A DNA stretch of 51,413 nt from Acidobacteriota bacterium (GTDB lineage Bacteria; Acidobacteriota; Terriglobia; Acidiferrales; UBA7541). Positions 42,838 to 51,276 of this stretch are shown one piece after another (positions within the stretch are counted from its first letter, which is position 1; each line of letters starts with the position of its first letter). The notes below the pieces were generated by a model. That model worked only from the letters and a program-made list of their open reading frames with translations, made no database searches and was not told where the DNA came from. The stretch lies in contig JAJYLB010000029.1 in assembly GCA_021788095.1 (NCBI GenBank), positions 1 to 51,413 on the forward strand, read 5' to 3'. Both the position numbers and the translations under genes were made by a program.

Positions 42838-43419
42838 ATGACTCCCAAAATCCATGTGGCCGTGGCGAGTTTGCGCCTGCCGAAGCTCAACGCCGTTTGG
42901 GAAGCCGTCTCTGTTTTTGGGCCGACGCTCGATCCAAACGCGCAATTCGAGGTCGAGGGCGTGGCCGTGCCGAGTGGCGTGAGCCATACGCCGCAGAGCC
43001 GCGCCGAAACGATGGCCGGAGCGAAGGCGCGTGTCGAAACTCTGGCTCGACTCGCCATCGAGCGCGAAAAGCCTTGGAGCTACTTCGTCGGCCTCGAGGG
43101 CGGCCTGGACGTCGTCGAGGACGCCGGCCGCAGGCTCGTTTTCCTCGAGAACTGGGCCTGCGTCGCCGACCGTTCCGGTCGGGCGGCTTGGGGCAAGGCG
43201 GGGAGCATTCTGCTGCCGGCGGCGCTGGCGGAGGAGGTAGTGGATCGAGGAATCGAGCTGGGCGTCGCCATCGATGCCTTTGCCGGCGGCCGTGGCATCC
43301 GCGACGCGCAGGGCGCATGGGGCGTTCTTTCCCGGAATCTCATCACGCGCCAAGACAGCTACCGCGTCGCGGTGATCGTCGCATTTGCCCCCTTCTATAA
43401 CGCTGAACTCTACAGATGA
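42838..43419 (+). CDS. DUF84 family inosine/xanthosine triphosphatase
   Basis: A 193-residue protein of the YjjX/DUF84 NTPase family, which clears ITP and XTP from nucleotide pools. It starts IHVAVASLRLPKLNAV, carries VPSGVSHTPQS with the family's SxQP-like loop, then YFVGLEGGLD and the C-terminal QGAWGVLSRNLITRQDSY. ATG at 42838 is the family start. Last gene of a run that starts with yggS. Confidence 0.85.
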   Translation: MTPKIHVAVASLRLPKLNAVWEAVSVFGPTLDPNAQFEVEGVAVPSGVSHTPQSRAETMAGAKARVETLARLAIEREKPWSYFVGLEGGLDVVEDAGRRLVFLENWACVADRSGRAAWGKAGSILLPAALAEEVVDRGIELGVAIDAFAGGRGIRDAQGAWGVLSRNLITRQDSYRVAVIVAFAPFYNAELYR

Positions 43420-43751
43420 CCCGTCCCCTGCCTTGCTGTCCCCTGCGACGCACGGCCTTAAATTCTTGCTTTCCAGGGTGTAGGGAACACAGGCTGAAGA
43501 GCCTGTGTGGCAACTTGCGGATGCAGCCTCAGCGGCTAAAGCCGCGTTGATGGGCAAGGACTTTCGGCACGGCTGAAGCCGTGCCCTTTCGTGAAACCTG
43601 GGTTGCCACACAGACTCTGAAGCTTGTGCTACTTGCTTGCGGCCCGAAGGCCGCGCCGGCCTCTTTCTGTGGCCTGTGGCCTGTGGCTTGTAACCGATTG
43701 CCTATGTTCTCCCGGTCACAACTCAGGGTAGAATAAGCTGTAGGTGCGGGA
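43420..43751. repeat. Family D repeat (43488-43628) without the G palindrome
   Basis: D ends CACAGGCTGAAGAGCCTGTG and CACAGACTCTGAAGCTTGTG flank the usual core. The GGCACGGCTGAAGCCGTGCC hairpin here has its original short loop, whereas all other D copies carry TCCCGAAG...GGGA at that point. A TGTGGCCTGTGGC simple repeat (43667-43690) and a possible -10 TAGAAT (43729-43734) precede the next gene. No other gene is seen. Confidence 0.8.
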
Positions 43752-44579
43752 ATGCGGCGTGCGGCTCTTTTGCTTTCCCTGCTCGGGCTTGCCTCCCTGC
43801 TCTATGGGAATAGCCCTCCCACGCCCGCTGGCCAGTCTCCCGCCGTCCCCCCGAAATCCTCCTTACCCGCTCCCTCTGGCAAGCTGACGGAGCAGAACAA
43901 GCTGGAAATCCTTCGCTCGGTCGACGGGGAATTCGCCAAAGTGGTGCGGCCGCTACCCTCCTTGAAACCGGGCTTTCGGCTCAAGCCTACCGGGAAGGTC
44001 GATCAGAAGGCTCTGGATAACGCTCTGCTCCGGAGCGAGCCGGCCGCCAATCCCGGCGATAAGGTCCAGATCACCGGGATCCTCTTCGAGTCGAATTCCA
44101 TCCGAGTCAATATCAACGGCGGAAGCCATCCTCACGAGAGCTGGCGCAACCGAATTCACATCTCGATTGGCGCTCCTTGGCCCACTTCGCAGGTCGTCAC
44201 GAACCAGCCGCCCGGCCTGACCAAGATGGGTTCCACGCTCATCGTGGAATTCGGCGCGCCCGTGCCCAACGTGACCCCGAACCAACTGGAGCTGTACCTC
44301 TCTCCCTTCCTCAACTTCGCCGAGCAACGCTCCGCGGCCAAGGTCTGGGTGGATACGCTGCCGCCGAAATTCAAGCAGGCCATCGGCCGCCACCAAGCCG
44401 TCGTGGGCATGAACCGGGAGATGGTGATCGCGGCCCTTGGCCGGGCCGACCATAAGGTGCGGGAATTCCACGAAGATGGGACCGAGACCGAGGATTGGAT
44501 CTATGGCAGCCCGCCGGGCACGACGATCTTCGTCACGTTCATCGGCGAGCGCGTCGTCCGCGTCGAGCAGTTCCCCTGA
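43752..44579 (+). CDS. Exported protein with a BamE/SmpA-like C-terminal domain
   Basis: A 275-residue protein with a signal peptide (MRRAALLLSLLGLASLLYG), a Pro-rich linker, a middle beta-rich domain containing ESNSIRVNINGGSHPHESW and RIHISIGAPWPTSQ, and a C-terminal part. That last part (VGMNREMVIAALGRADHKV, then DWIYGSPPGTTIFVTFIGERV) has the helix-then-strand layout of BamE/SmpA-like domains. No lipobox cysteine is seen. Periplasmic. Function unknown. It precedes the glycolytic run. Confidence 0.78.
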   Translation: MRRAALLLSLLGLASLLYGNSPPTPAGQSPAVPPKSSLPAPSGKLTEQNKLEILRSVDGEFAKVVRPLPSLKPGFRLKPTGKVDQKALDNALLRSEPAANPGDKVQITGILFESNSIRVNINGGSHPHESWRNRIHISIGAPWPTSQVVTNQPPGLTKMGSTLIVEFGAPVPNVTPNQLELYLSPFLNFAEQRSAAKVWVDTLPPKFKQAIGRHQAVVGMNREMVIAALGRADHKVREFHEDGTETEDWIYGSPPGTTIFVTFIGERVVRVEQFP

Positions 44580-44587
44580 ACGTGCGA

Positions 44588-44617
44588 TTGACTTTCCTGG
44601 CTTCCTTCCCGTAGCAT
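44588..44617 (+). promoter_or_regulatory. Candidate promoter of gap
   Basis: TTGACT (44588-44593) and TAGCAT (44612-44617) are separated by 18 bases, about 65 bases before the gap start. A run of nine T residues lies within the leader. Confidence 0.4.
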
Positions 44618-44682
44618 GAACTGTGCCGCTCCTTTTTTTTTGAGTTGTGTCCTTCAGCCGTATGCTTCCCGAGAGGAGAATC

Positions 44683-45687
44683 ATGTCCCTACGAGTAGGA
44701 ATCAACGGGTTTGGCCGGATCGGGCGGAATCTGGTGCGCGCGTCCCTCGGCGACCGCGACCTCGAGTTCGTCGCGGTGAACGACATCACCGACGCACGCA
44801 CGCTTGCGCATCTCTTCAAATACGATTCGGTGCTCGGCAACCTGCCCCATCCCATTGGCTTCGAGAAGGACCGCCTCACCATCGATGGCCGGCCGGTGCG
44901 CGTTTTCGAGGCGAAGGACCCGACCTCGATCGATTGGGATTCGGTTGGCGCGGAATACGTGATCGAAGCGACGGGGAAATTCACCAAGGGCGCCGATGCG
45001 CGCAAGCACCTGCGCGGGCCGGTGAAGAAGGTGATCGTCACCGCGCCCAGCTCCGATCCCGACCACACCATCGTGCTCGGGGTCAACGAGAAGACCTACG
45101 ACCCGGCCAAGCACCACGTGGTTTCCAACGCTTCCTGCACCACCAACTGCCTCGCCCCGGTCGCCAAGGTCTTGCAAGATTGCTTTGGCATCGCCTACGG
45201 CGCGATGACCACCGTCCACTCCTACACCAACGATCAGCGCCTGCTCGATCTGCCGCATAAGGACCTTCGCCGGGCGCGCGCCGCCACCTTGTCCATGATT
45301 CCCACCTCGACGGGAGCGGCCAAGGCGCTGCATCTGGTGATTCCCGAACTCAAGGGCAAGCTCGATGGTTACTCGCTTCGCGTTCCCACGCCCAACGTCA
45401 GCGTGGTGGACCTGACGGTGACGACCGAGCGGCCGGCGTCCGTCGAATCGGTCAACGCGGCTTTTCGCTCGGCGGCGGAGGGCCCGATGAAGGGCATCCT
45501 CGGCTACACGGAAGAGGAGTTGGTGTCGATCGATTTCCGGGGCGACGATCGCTCCGCCATTCTCGATGCGGCTTATACGCGCGTATTGGGCGCGAATTGC
45601 GTCAAGGTGCTCGCCTGGTACGACAACGAGTGGGCCTACGCCTGCCGCTGCCGCGATCTGATCAAATTCATGGCCGGCCGGTCGTGA
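44683..45687 (+). CDS. gap: Glyceraldehyde-3-phosphate dehydrogenase
   Basis: A 334-residue type I GAPDH. NAD-binding GINGFGRIGRNL, catalytic cysteine in SNASCTTNC (Cys152) and the Asn-His region VHSYTNDQRLLD are intact; the C-terminal WYDNEWAYACR has Ala-Cys where many enzymes read GYS. Asp34 in VAVNDITD favours NAD over NADP. ATG at 44683 is chosen for GAGAGGAGAA just upstream. pgk follows after nine bases. Confidence 0.97.
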   Translation: MSLRVGINGFGRIGRNLVRASLGDRDLEFVAVNDITDARTLAHLFKYDSVLGNLPHPIGFEKDRLTIDGRPVRVFEAKDPTSIDWDSVGAEYVIEATGKFTKGADARKHLRGPVKKVIVTAPSSDPDHTIVLGVNEKTYDPAKHHVVSNASCTTNCLAPVAKVLQDCFGIAYGAMTTVHSYTNDQRLLDLPHKDLRRARAATLSMIPTSTGAAKALHLVIPELKGKLDGYSLRVPTPNVSVVDLTVTTERPASVESVNAAFRSAAEGPMKGILGYTEEELVSIDFRGDDRSAILDAAYTRVLGANCVKVLAWYDNEWAYACRCRDLIKFMAGRS

Positions 45688-45696
45688 TGGACGGCG

Positions 45697-46893
45697 ATGA
45701 ACAAACTCTCGATTGGTGACCTCCCGCTTTCCGGCAAGCGCGTCTTCGTGCGCGTCGATTTCAACGTGCCCCTTTCCGACGGCCAGGTGGCCGACGATAC
45801 CCGCATCCGCGCTACCCTCGATACGCTCCGCTTCGCCATCGGGCGGGGCGCTTCCATCGTGCTCGCTTCCCATCTGGGCCGGCCGAAAGGCAAGCCCGAT
45901 CCCAAGCAAAGTCTCGCGCCGGTGGCGAAACGGCTGGGCGAGTTGCTGGGCCGGCCCGTGCTCTTTGCGGCCGATTGCATCGGTCCGGAAGCCGAGCGCG
46001 CCGCGGCCTCGCTCGCCCCGGGCGAGGTGCTCCTCGTCGAGAATCTCCGCTTCCACGCCGAAGAGGAGAAGAATGACGAGGCGTTTTCCCGCGGCTTGGC
46101 CAAGCTCGCCGACGGCCTCTACGTCGACGACGCCTTCGGCTCCGCCCACCGCGCCCACGCTTCCGTCGTGGGTATCACCCGCTACGTCAATCAGGCGGCG
46201 GCCGGCTTGCTGATGGAGCGCGAGCTGAAGTTCCTCGGCGACGCGCTCGAGCGGCCCGCGCGGCCCTTCCTAGCGGCGCTCGGCGGCGCGAAGGTATCCG
46301 ACAAAATCGAAGTGATCGAAAACCTGTTGAACATCGCCGACGCCATGCTCATCGGCGGCGCCATGGCCTACACGTTCCTCAAGGCGCGGGGCGTCGCCGT
46401 GGGCGCTTCCCGCGTCGAAGACGATAAGCTCGACTTGGCTCGCCGGCTGCTCGGGCAGGCAAGCGATCGCAAGTTCCGCTTCCTCTTGCCGGTCGACCAT
46501 GTCGTCGCCCCTTCGCTCGAAGATTACGGCTCGAGGCGCGTGGTTCCCGTGGCGGAAACGCCGGCGGGCTGGATGGGCCTCGATATCGGCCCGAAAACCG
46601 CTGCGGCGTTTGCCGCCGAAATCGCTCGCGCGCGCACCGTGATATGGAACGGACCGATGGGCGTATTCGAATCCGAGCCGTTTTCCGCGGGAACGGAGGC
46701 GGTCGCGCGGGCGCTCGCCGAGGCCACCGCGAAGGGCGCCGTCACCATCGTGGGTGGCGGCGATTCGATCGCCGCCTTGCAGAAGTACGGCCTCGCCGCA
46801 GCCGTCACGCACATCTCCACCGGCGGCGGCGCTTCCCTGGAATTCCTCGCCGGCCGCACCTTGCCCGGCGTTGCCGCGCTGACGGACAGGTAG
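45697..46893 (+). CDS. pgk: Phosphoglycerate kinase
   Basis: A 398-residue enzyme making ATP from 1,3-bisphosphoglycerate. [37 protein letters not shown], the hinge [10 protein letters not shown] and the nucleotide loop GGGDSIAAL are complete. Follows gap on the same strand. Confidence 0.97.
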   Translation: MNKLSIGDLPLSGKRVFVRVDFNVPLSDGQVADDTRIRATLDTLRFAIGRGASIVLASHLGRPKGKPDPKQSLAPVAKRLGELLGRPVLFAADCIGPEAERAAASLAPGEVLLVENLRFHAEEEKNDEAFSRGLAKLADGLYVDDAFGSAHRAHASVVGITRYVNQAAAGLLMERELKFLGDALERPARPFLAALGGAKVSDKIEVIENLLNIADAMLIGGAMAYTFLKARGVAVGASRVEDDKLDLARRLLGQASDRKFRFLLPVDHVVAPSLEDYGSRRVVPVAETPAGWMGLDIGPKTAAAFAAEIARARTVIWNGPMGVFESEPFSAGTEAVARALAEATAKGAVTIVGGGDSIAALQKYGLAAAVTHISTGGGASLEFLAGRTLPGVAALTDR

Positions 46894-46896
46894 GCA

Positions 46897-47194
46897 GTTG
46901 GAACTTGGCAGTAGGCAGTCACGTCACATCCGCGCAACCGCGGAGACCGGAGTGGGAGCGCCTTGAACGGCGGCGTAAGGGAGTTGCGGGTCTACCAGTT
47001 GGCGTACAGGACGGCGATGGACATTTTCGGCCTACCCCGGACAAGTGGGCGGTTGGAACTTGGCAGTAGGCAGTCACGTCACATTTGTGCAAGCGCGGAG
47101 ACCGGAGTGGGAGCGCCTTGAGCGGCGGCGTAAGAGAGTTGCGGGTCTACCAGTTGGCGTACAGGACGGCGATGGACATTTTCGGCCTACCACG
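46897..47194 (+). repeat. 155-base tandem duplication over the 5' end of the four-helix-bundle gene
   Basis: Positions 46897-47039 reappear at 47052-47194 with about seven differences in ~143 bases. The repeated block contains a GGCAGTAGGCAGTCACGTC segment, the ribosome site, the start and the first ~25 codons. The first copy therefore makes only a truncated, out-of-context reading frame. Confidence 0.9.
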
Positions 47195-47489
47195 GTCGTT
47201 CCCAGTCGACGAACGCTACTCGCTTACCAGCCAAATTCGCCGGTCTTCCCGCTCTGTCGCGGCAAATATTGCCGAGGGATACCGGAAGAGGCAGTACCCT
47301 GCTATGTTTTCGAGCAAAATGGCCGATGCAGATGCGGAAGCGAGCGAGACCATCGTCTGGCTCGATTTCGCGCGCGATTGCGGCTACCTGAAGCCGGGTG
47401 ATTACCGGCAATTGGCTGCTGCCTATGAGGAAATTGGCAAGATGTTGCACGTGATGATTCAAAATCCCGAAAAGTTCGCGCCGCGCTGA
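47118..47489 (+). CDS. Four-helix-bundle protein (23S rRNA intervening-sequence type)
   Basis: A 123-residue protein of the four-helix-bundle family first described from insertions in 23S rRNA genes. Key segments are ELRVYQLAYRTAM, SFPVDERYSLTSQIRRSS, SVAANIAEGYRK, and DFARDCGYL with a C-terminal helix. TTG at 47118 is preferred because GGGAG lies about six bases upstream; a TTG at 47085 adds 11 residues. It sits alone between pgk and tpiA, flanked by inverted simple repeats and with its own 5' end duplicated, which looks like an inserted cassette. Its molecular role is unknown. Confidence 0.85.
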   Translation: MSGGVRELRVYQLAYRTAMDIFGLPRSFPVDERYSLTSQIRRSSRSVAANIAEGYRKRQYPAMFSSKMADADAEASETIVWLDFARDCGYLKPGDYRQLAAAYEEIGKMLHVMIQNPEKFAPR

Positions 47490-47571
47490 TGCCGGCGAAT
47501 TTCGAGCTGCCGGAGCGGACTCCGCCATCTCGATGGGCGCCTGAGACTTCCAGGTGTGAAGGATGACTTCC

Positions 47572-47625
47572 TAGTGCCAACTGCCGACCGCCAACTGCCA
47601 ACCGCCTACTGCCTACTGCTGTCCA
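47572..47625. repeat. Simple repeat after the four-helix-bundle gene
   Basis: Degenerate units of the type TGCCAACTGCC/CGCCTACTGCC. They are the inverse of the GGCAGTTGG/GGCAGTAGG units at 46891-46919, so the cassette has inverted simple repeats at both sides. Confidence 0.7.
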
Positions 47626-47638
47626 AAGGAGGGGCAAC

Positions 47639-48397
47639 GTGCGCAAACCCGTGATCGCCGGCAACTGGAAGATGTACAAGACGCAGGCGGAGACGCGCGC
47701 GTTCCTCGCGGAGTTCCTGCCGCTGGTTGCGGAAAGCCGCGACGCGGAAATCGTTCTCGCTCCGCCGTTCACCGCTTTGGCTGCCGCCGTCGATGCCGCG
47801 CGTGGGTCGGCCGTGACCATCGCCGCGCAAGACCTCCACTGGGAACCGGAAGGCGCGTTCACCGGGGAGATTTCCGCGCGCATGCTCGTCGAGACGGGCT
47901 GCCGCGGCGTCATCATCGGCCATTCCGAGCGGCGGCAGTATTTCCATGAAACGGACGAAACCGTGGCCCGCAAAGTGCGCGCGGCCCTCGACGCCGGCCT
48001 GCGGCCCATCGTTTGCCTCGGAGAGACGCTGCCGGAAAGGGAGCAGGGTCTTACCGAGCAGGTGCTCGAGCGGCAGTTCCGCGGAGGGTTGGGCGCTTTG
48101 ACCCCGGGCGATTTCTCTTCTATCCTATTGGCTTACGAGCCCGTTTGGGCTATCGGCACGGGGCGCACCGCAACTCCTCAGTTGGCTGCAGCCGCTCACG
48201 CCTTCTTGCGCGGTTTGGCGTCGGCGAGCTTCGGCGGGGACAAGGCGGCGTCTGCCAGGATTCTTTATGGCGGCAGCGTGAAGCCTGGCAACATCCGCGG
48301 GCTCATGGCGGAGGAGGAGATCGATGGCGCGCTCGTGGGCGGCGCCAGCCTCGATCCGGCCTCCATGGCTGCCATCGTCAATTTTCGGGAGGGGTAG
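47639..48397 (+). CDS. tpiA: Triosephosphate isomerase
   Basis: A 252-residue TIM barrel. Lys11 in AGNWKM, His95 in IIGHSERRQ and Glu167 in LAYEPVWAIGTG are the catalytic residues, and ILYGGSVKPGN closes the phosphate site. GTG at 47639 follows AAAGGAGG at ideal spacing. secG follows after 12 bases. Confidence 0.97.
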   Translation: MRKPVIAGNWKMYKTQAETRAFLAEFLPLVAESRDAEIVLAPPFTALAAAVDAARGSAVTIAAQDLHWEPEGAFTGEISARMLVETGCRGVIIGHSERRQYFHETDETVARKVRAALDAGLRPIVCLGETLPEREQGLTEQVLERQFRGGLGALTPGDFSSILLAYEPVWAIGTGRTATPQLAAAAHAFLRGLASASFGGDKAASARILYGGSVKPGNIRGLMAEEEIDGALVGGASLDPASMAAIVNFREG

Positions 48398-48409
48398 AGA
48401 GCTTACGCC

Positions 48410-48853
48410 ATGCCGGCCAAAGTGAAATGGATCGTCGCGTTTGGGATTGGCATCGCGCTGCTTTGGCTCGGCTGGCTGCTCCCCTTTTTCCTCACCACGT
48501 TCCACGTCGCGCTCACCATCGTGCTGGTGCTCATCATCCTCATGCAGAGCGGCTCGGCAGCCGACTTGGCGGGAGCCTTCGGCGGCGCGGGCAGTCAAAC
48601 GGCTTTCGGCCCGCGCTCGGCGGCGACTTTTCTGACCAAGGCCACCGTCTGGTGTGCCACGATGTTCATGTTCACTTCGCTCCTGCTCAGCTTGCACGCA
48701 CCCACCGGAACGCCTGGCATCAATTCCGTCCTGTCCAAGGCTGGCGCCCAGCAAACGAGCCAGCCCGCCAAGCCGGCGCCCAAGCCTGCCGTCCCCGTAC
48801 ATCTCCCCCCAGCCACGCCCACACCCGCGCCCGCCAAGCCCACCGGCCACTAG
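48410..48853 (+). CDS. secG: Protein translocase subunit SecG
   Basis: A 147-residue SecG. The typical FHVALTIVLVLIILMQSG helix, the GGAGSQTAFGPRSAATFLTKAT segment and the second helix are intact. A Pro/Ala-rich tail of ~45 residues follows. An extra hydrophobic N-terminal stretch (VKWIVAFGIGIALLWLGW) precedes the canonical start, so a later start is possible, though the ATG at 48410 is the first in frame. The tpiA-secG pairing is common in bacteria. Confidence 0.9.
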   Translation: MPAKVKWIVAFGIGIALLWLGWLLPFFLTTFHVALTIVLVLIILMQSGSAADLAGAFGGAGSQTAFGPRSAATFLTKATVWCATMFMFTSLLLSLHAPTGTPGINSVLSKAGAQQTSQPAKPAPKPAVPVHLPPATPTPAPAKPTGH

Positions 48854-48941
48854 CCTCGGCTCCCGAAATTGCGAAGTTCAAATCGGCGATGCTCCTCCCC
48901 TCCGTGCCCGCCGCTCCCCGAGTCAGGCTCGGGTGGCCGCA

Positions 48942-50363
48942 TCAGAGCTGTTTGTTGTAACGCCGGCTTCCAGCCGGCTCCTTTGCTTCGCCCGCCGCGG
49001 GAGACTTTCCCGCCCGCAACAATCCCTGCCGCACGAACAGGCCCGCGATCGCTGCCGCTCCGAGCAGCATGAGCGCGGGATCGATCGGATGCCGGTAGCG
49101 CAGGGAAGCGTGCGTCACGTAAAAGGCGCACGGATAAACGACCGGGAACGCGGCTGCCGGGAACGCGTACGGGCTGCGCCGCCATGCGAGCACCACGATG
49201 CCCGCGAGCGCGCCGAGCGTCGCCACACCGTTCGCCACGAAGAGGAAACGAATCAGCAGGGAATCGGCCTGGCGATAAGCGGCGACGGGATCGGCCGAGC
49301 CCGTCCAGAAAGCCGCCGCGCGCCGCCCGCTCAGCCACAGCTCCAGCCGTTTGTGACTCCATATGAACTCGGTTGCTTCCCGCCATTTTCGCGCGAGAAA
49401 CGCCGTTTCGCCCAGTTGCCGGTACTCCCGAATCTGACCGTAGGCGGTAATCTCCGCCATGGGATTTCGGCCGGCGGGGTTCAGAACTTCGTTGTTCCCG
49501 ATCCACAATTCGAACGGGAAATCGGAGCGTAGCGGCACCAGCCGATGGAATCGGATGTAATTGCGCACCGTCCACGGCGCGCAGCAAGCCGCGATGATGG
49601 CGATCGCCAGCGCGGGACCTGCCAGCCGGTCGCTTAGCGCTGCCGGCCTGCGACGCTTCAGGAAATCCGCCGCTCCTTGTGGTGCGGGCGTCCCGCCCGC
49701 AGTTTCTGATATCTCCAACTTCAAATCGGCGATCCCTTCGGCTCCCGCTCGGGCGCGCCACACGAGCCACGCCACGAGGAAGGGAAGCAGCGAGCCGAGT
49801 TCCGGACTCGCGAGCAACGCCAAACCCCACAGCAGCCCGTAACCCGCCCAGTCTCGTTTCCGTCGCGACCGGTCGAGCGCGATCGTGGCCCAGAGAATCG
49901 TCGTCGCAAGCAAGGCCGCAAGCGACGTGACCCAAATCCATTCGAAAGGCATGATGACGCCGTTGGGAAACACCGCCCACAGCCACGCCGCTCCGGCGCC
50001 CAGTCCCACCCCGCCGATTCGCTTGCCCGCGAAGTAGAGCGGAACGCATGCCCCTGCCGAAAAGCAGATATTGAGCGTGGCTGCGGCCCAAAACGCGCCC
50101 AGCGTGAATATCCCGAAGATTCGGAAGATCCCCGCCAGAAGCAGCGGGTAGGCGGGCGCGAGCCAGGCGGTAGGCCCGGTGGGCTGCCGATACAGGTCGC
50201 TGAATCCCCGCCCTTGCGCCACCGCTTCGGCGATGTTACCCGCTTCCTGGGCGAAGGGGACCGTAGCCAGCACGCTCGGCGGAATGTGCCTTGCTTCCTG
50301 CCAGGCAAACAGCGCCCGCCCTCCCACCGCAACCGCCAGAATCAGCCACAGCGAAATTGCCAC
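48942..50363 (-). CDS. GT39-like membrane glycosyltransferase (ArnT/PMT type)
   Basis: A 473-residue multi-helix membrane protein with about ten hydrophobic segments. The N-terminal periplasmic loop FAQEAGNIAEAVAQGRGFSD and TAWLAPAYPLLLAGIFRIFG fits lipid-linked sugar transferases of the dolichyl-phosphate mannosyltransferase fold. A RYRHPIDPALMLL segment near the C-terminus is common in this group. Around residues 205-240 (GIADLKLEISETAGGTPAPQ) the coding sequence contains palindromic stretches (49683-49701) that appear repeat-derived. Convergent with secG. Confidence 0.8.
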   Translation of the reverse strand: MAISLWLILAVAVGGRALFAWQEARHIPPSVLATVPFAQEAGNIAEAVAQGRGFSDLYRQPTGPTAWLAPAYPLLLAGIFRIFGIFTLGAFWAAATLNICFSAGACVPLYFAGKRIGGVGLGAGAAWLWAVFPNGVIMPFEWIWVTSLAALLATTILWATIALDRSRRKRDWAGYGLLWGLALLASPELGSLLPFLVAWLVWRARAGAEGIADLKLEISETAGGTPAPQGAADFLKRRRPAALSDRLAGPALAIAIIAACCAPWTVRNYIRFHRLVPLRSDFPFELWIGNNEVLNPAGRNPMAEITAYGQIREYRQLGETAFLARKWREATEFIWSHKRLELWLSGRRAAAFWTGSADPVAAYRQADSLLIRFLFVANGVATLGALAGIVVLAWRRSPYAFPAAAFPVVYPCAFYVTHASLRYRHPIDPALMLLGAAAIAGLFVRQGLLRAGKSPAAGEAKEPAGSRRYNKQL

Positions 50364-50429
50364 TCTCCGGAGCGTCTCTTTCCTCCCGTCGCACAGACCT
50401 GTCCCCTGTAACCTGTATTCCCGTCCCCC

Positions 50430-50459
50430 TTGCCGCGAACCACCCTTCCAGCCTAGAAT
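50430..50459 (+). promoter_or_regulatory. Promoter of tRNA-Leu(GAG)
   Basis: TTGCCG (50430-50435) and TAGAAT (50454-50459) with an 18-base spacer lie 21 bases before the mature 5' end. Confidence 0.5.
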
Positions 50460-50480
50460 TCTGAACGATCGCCCTCCTGT

Positions 50481-50565
50481 GCGGAAGTGGCGGAATTGGC
50501 AGACGCACCATCTTGAGGGGGTGGCGCCGCAAGGCGTGTGGGTTCGAATCCCACCTTCCGCACCA
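50481..50565 (+). tRNA. tRNA-Leu (anticodon GAG)
   Basis: Class II tRNA. Acceptor GCGGAAG (50481-50487) pairs with CTTCCGC (50555-50561), then A and encoded CCA. The anticodon arm CCATC/GGTGG encloses TTGAGGG, giving GAG for CUC and CUU codons. GGTTCGAAT in the T arm is standard. Confidence 0.95.
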
Positions 50566-50588
50566 TGCTTTCCGACCAGGAAAGCATG
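50564..50588 (+). terminator. Hairpin after tRNA-Leu(GAG)
   Basis: ATGCTTTCC and GGAAAGCAT form a perfect 9-base stem with loop GACCA directly after the tRNA CCA. There is no T run, so it may be a processing or weak termination signal. Confidence 0.4.
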
Positions 50589-50763
50589 CCCGAGCGATCT
50601 CCCCTTGCGGAGCGAGCCGAAGGGCCCGTTACCTGTTGGCCGCGATTCCTCCGATTTAGGCGCAGAAAAGAGTGTTTGCGTCCGCTCTGCGCCCAGCTTG
50701 CGCCCAAATTTTAACCAATTGCGCGGGCCCCTTGGGTCTGCTTTTCAGATTCGAGGGCCTCGC

Positions 50764-51276
50764 GTGGTAGACGAAATCCTCGCCGCAACGATCCGACGCT
50801 TCGCCTTGAAGCTCCGGCGCGAACACGCGGCAGAGATCGAGCGAGATCCGCGCACCTTCAGGCGCCGCACCCTGCCGCCCGGCCCCGGCCGCCCTTGCGA
50901 TGAAGCGATTAGCCGCGCAAGCCACCTGCGGTCCGCAGGGAAACCTTGGGAGGAAATCTATCCGCTTTGCATCCCCCCATTCGCCGCCCTCGGTCCGACG
51001 ACGCGGCAGCACGCACAATCGCGGCCCCGTTCGGCCGTGCGATCTCGACGATACATTCGACGCCGGACTAAGAAGGCTGCGGGCCCCCTGGTACGGATCA
51101 GTTCATCCCGCTCGGAGTTTGAAATCCCGCGAACTCGACGAATAGCCGACGCCTCGCGCACTCGATTTCCCAGCACGGTATCGCGTACGTCCGGATACGG
51201 GGAATCAAGCCGTTGTCCATCCGTATCCGGGGCCAAACCCAAACGAAAGCCGCTACTTAGGAACCCTCCTCCTTGA
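50764..51276 (+). CDS. Hypothetical protein resembling mobile-element cargo
   Basis: A 170-residue basic protein. Residues 1-110 (IRRFALKLRREHAAEIERD, RTLPPGPGRPCDEAISRAS, GKPWEEIYPLCIPPFAAL, SAVRSRRYIRRRTKK) have the look of a small family I recall from acidobacterial plasmid-like and integrated regions; that link is from memory and unverified. The C-terminal ~60 residues look unrelated and may be a frame run-on. GTG at 50764 is the best start by the pattern, with no strong ribosome site. It lies right after tRNA-Leu(GAG), a typical integration point. Confidence 0.4.
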   Translation: MVDEILAATIRRFALKLRREHAAEIERDPRTFRRRTLPPGPGRPCDEAISRASHLRSAGKPWEEIYPLCIPPFAALGPTTRQHAQSRPRSAVRSRRYIRRRTKKAAGPLVRISSSRSEFEIPRTRRIADASRTRFPSTVSRTSGYGESSRCPSVSGAKPKRKPLLRNPPP

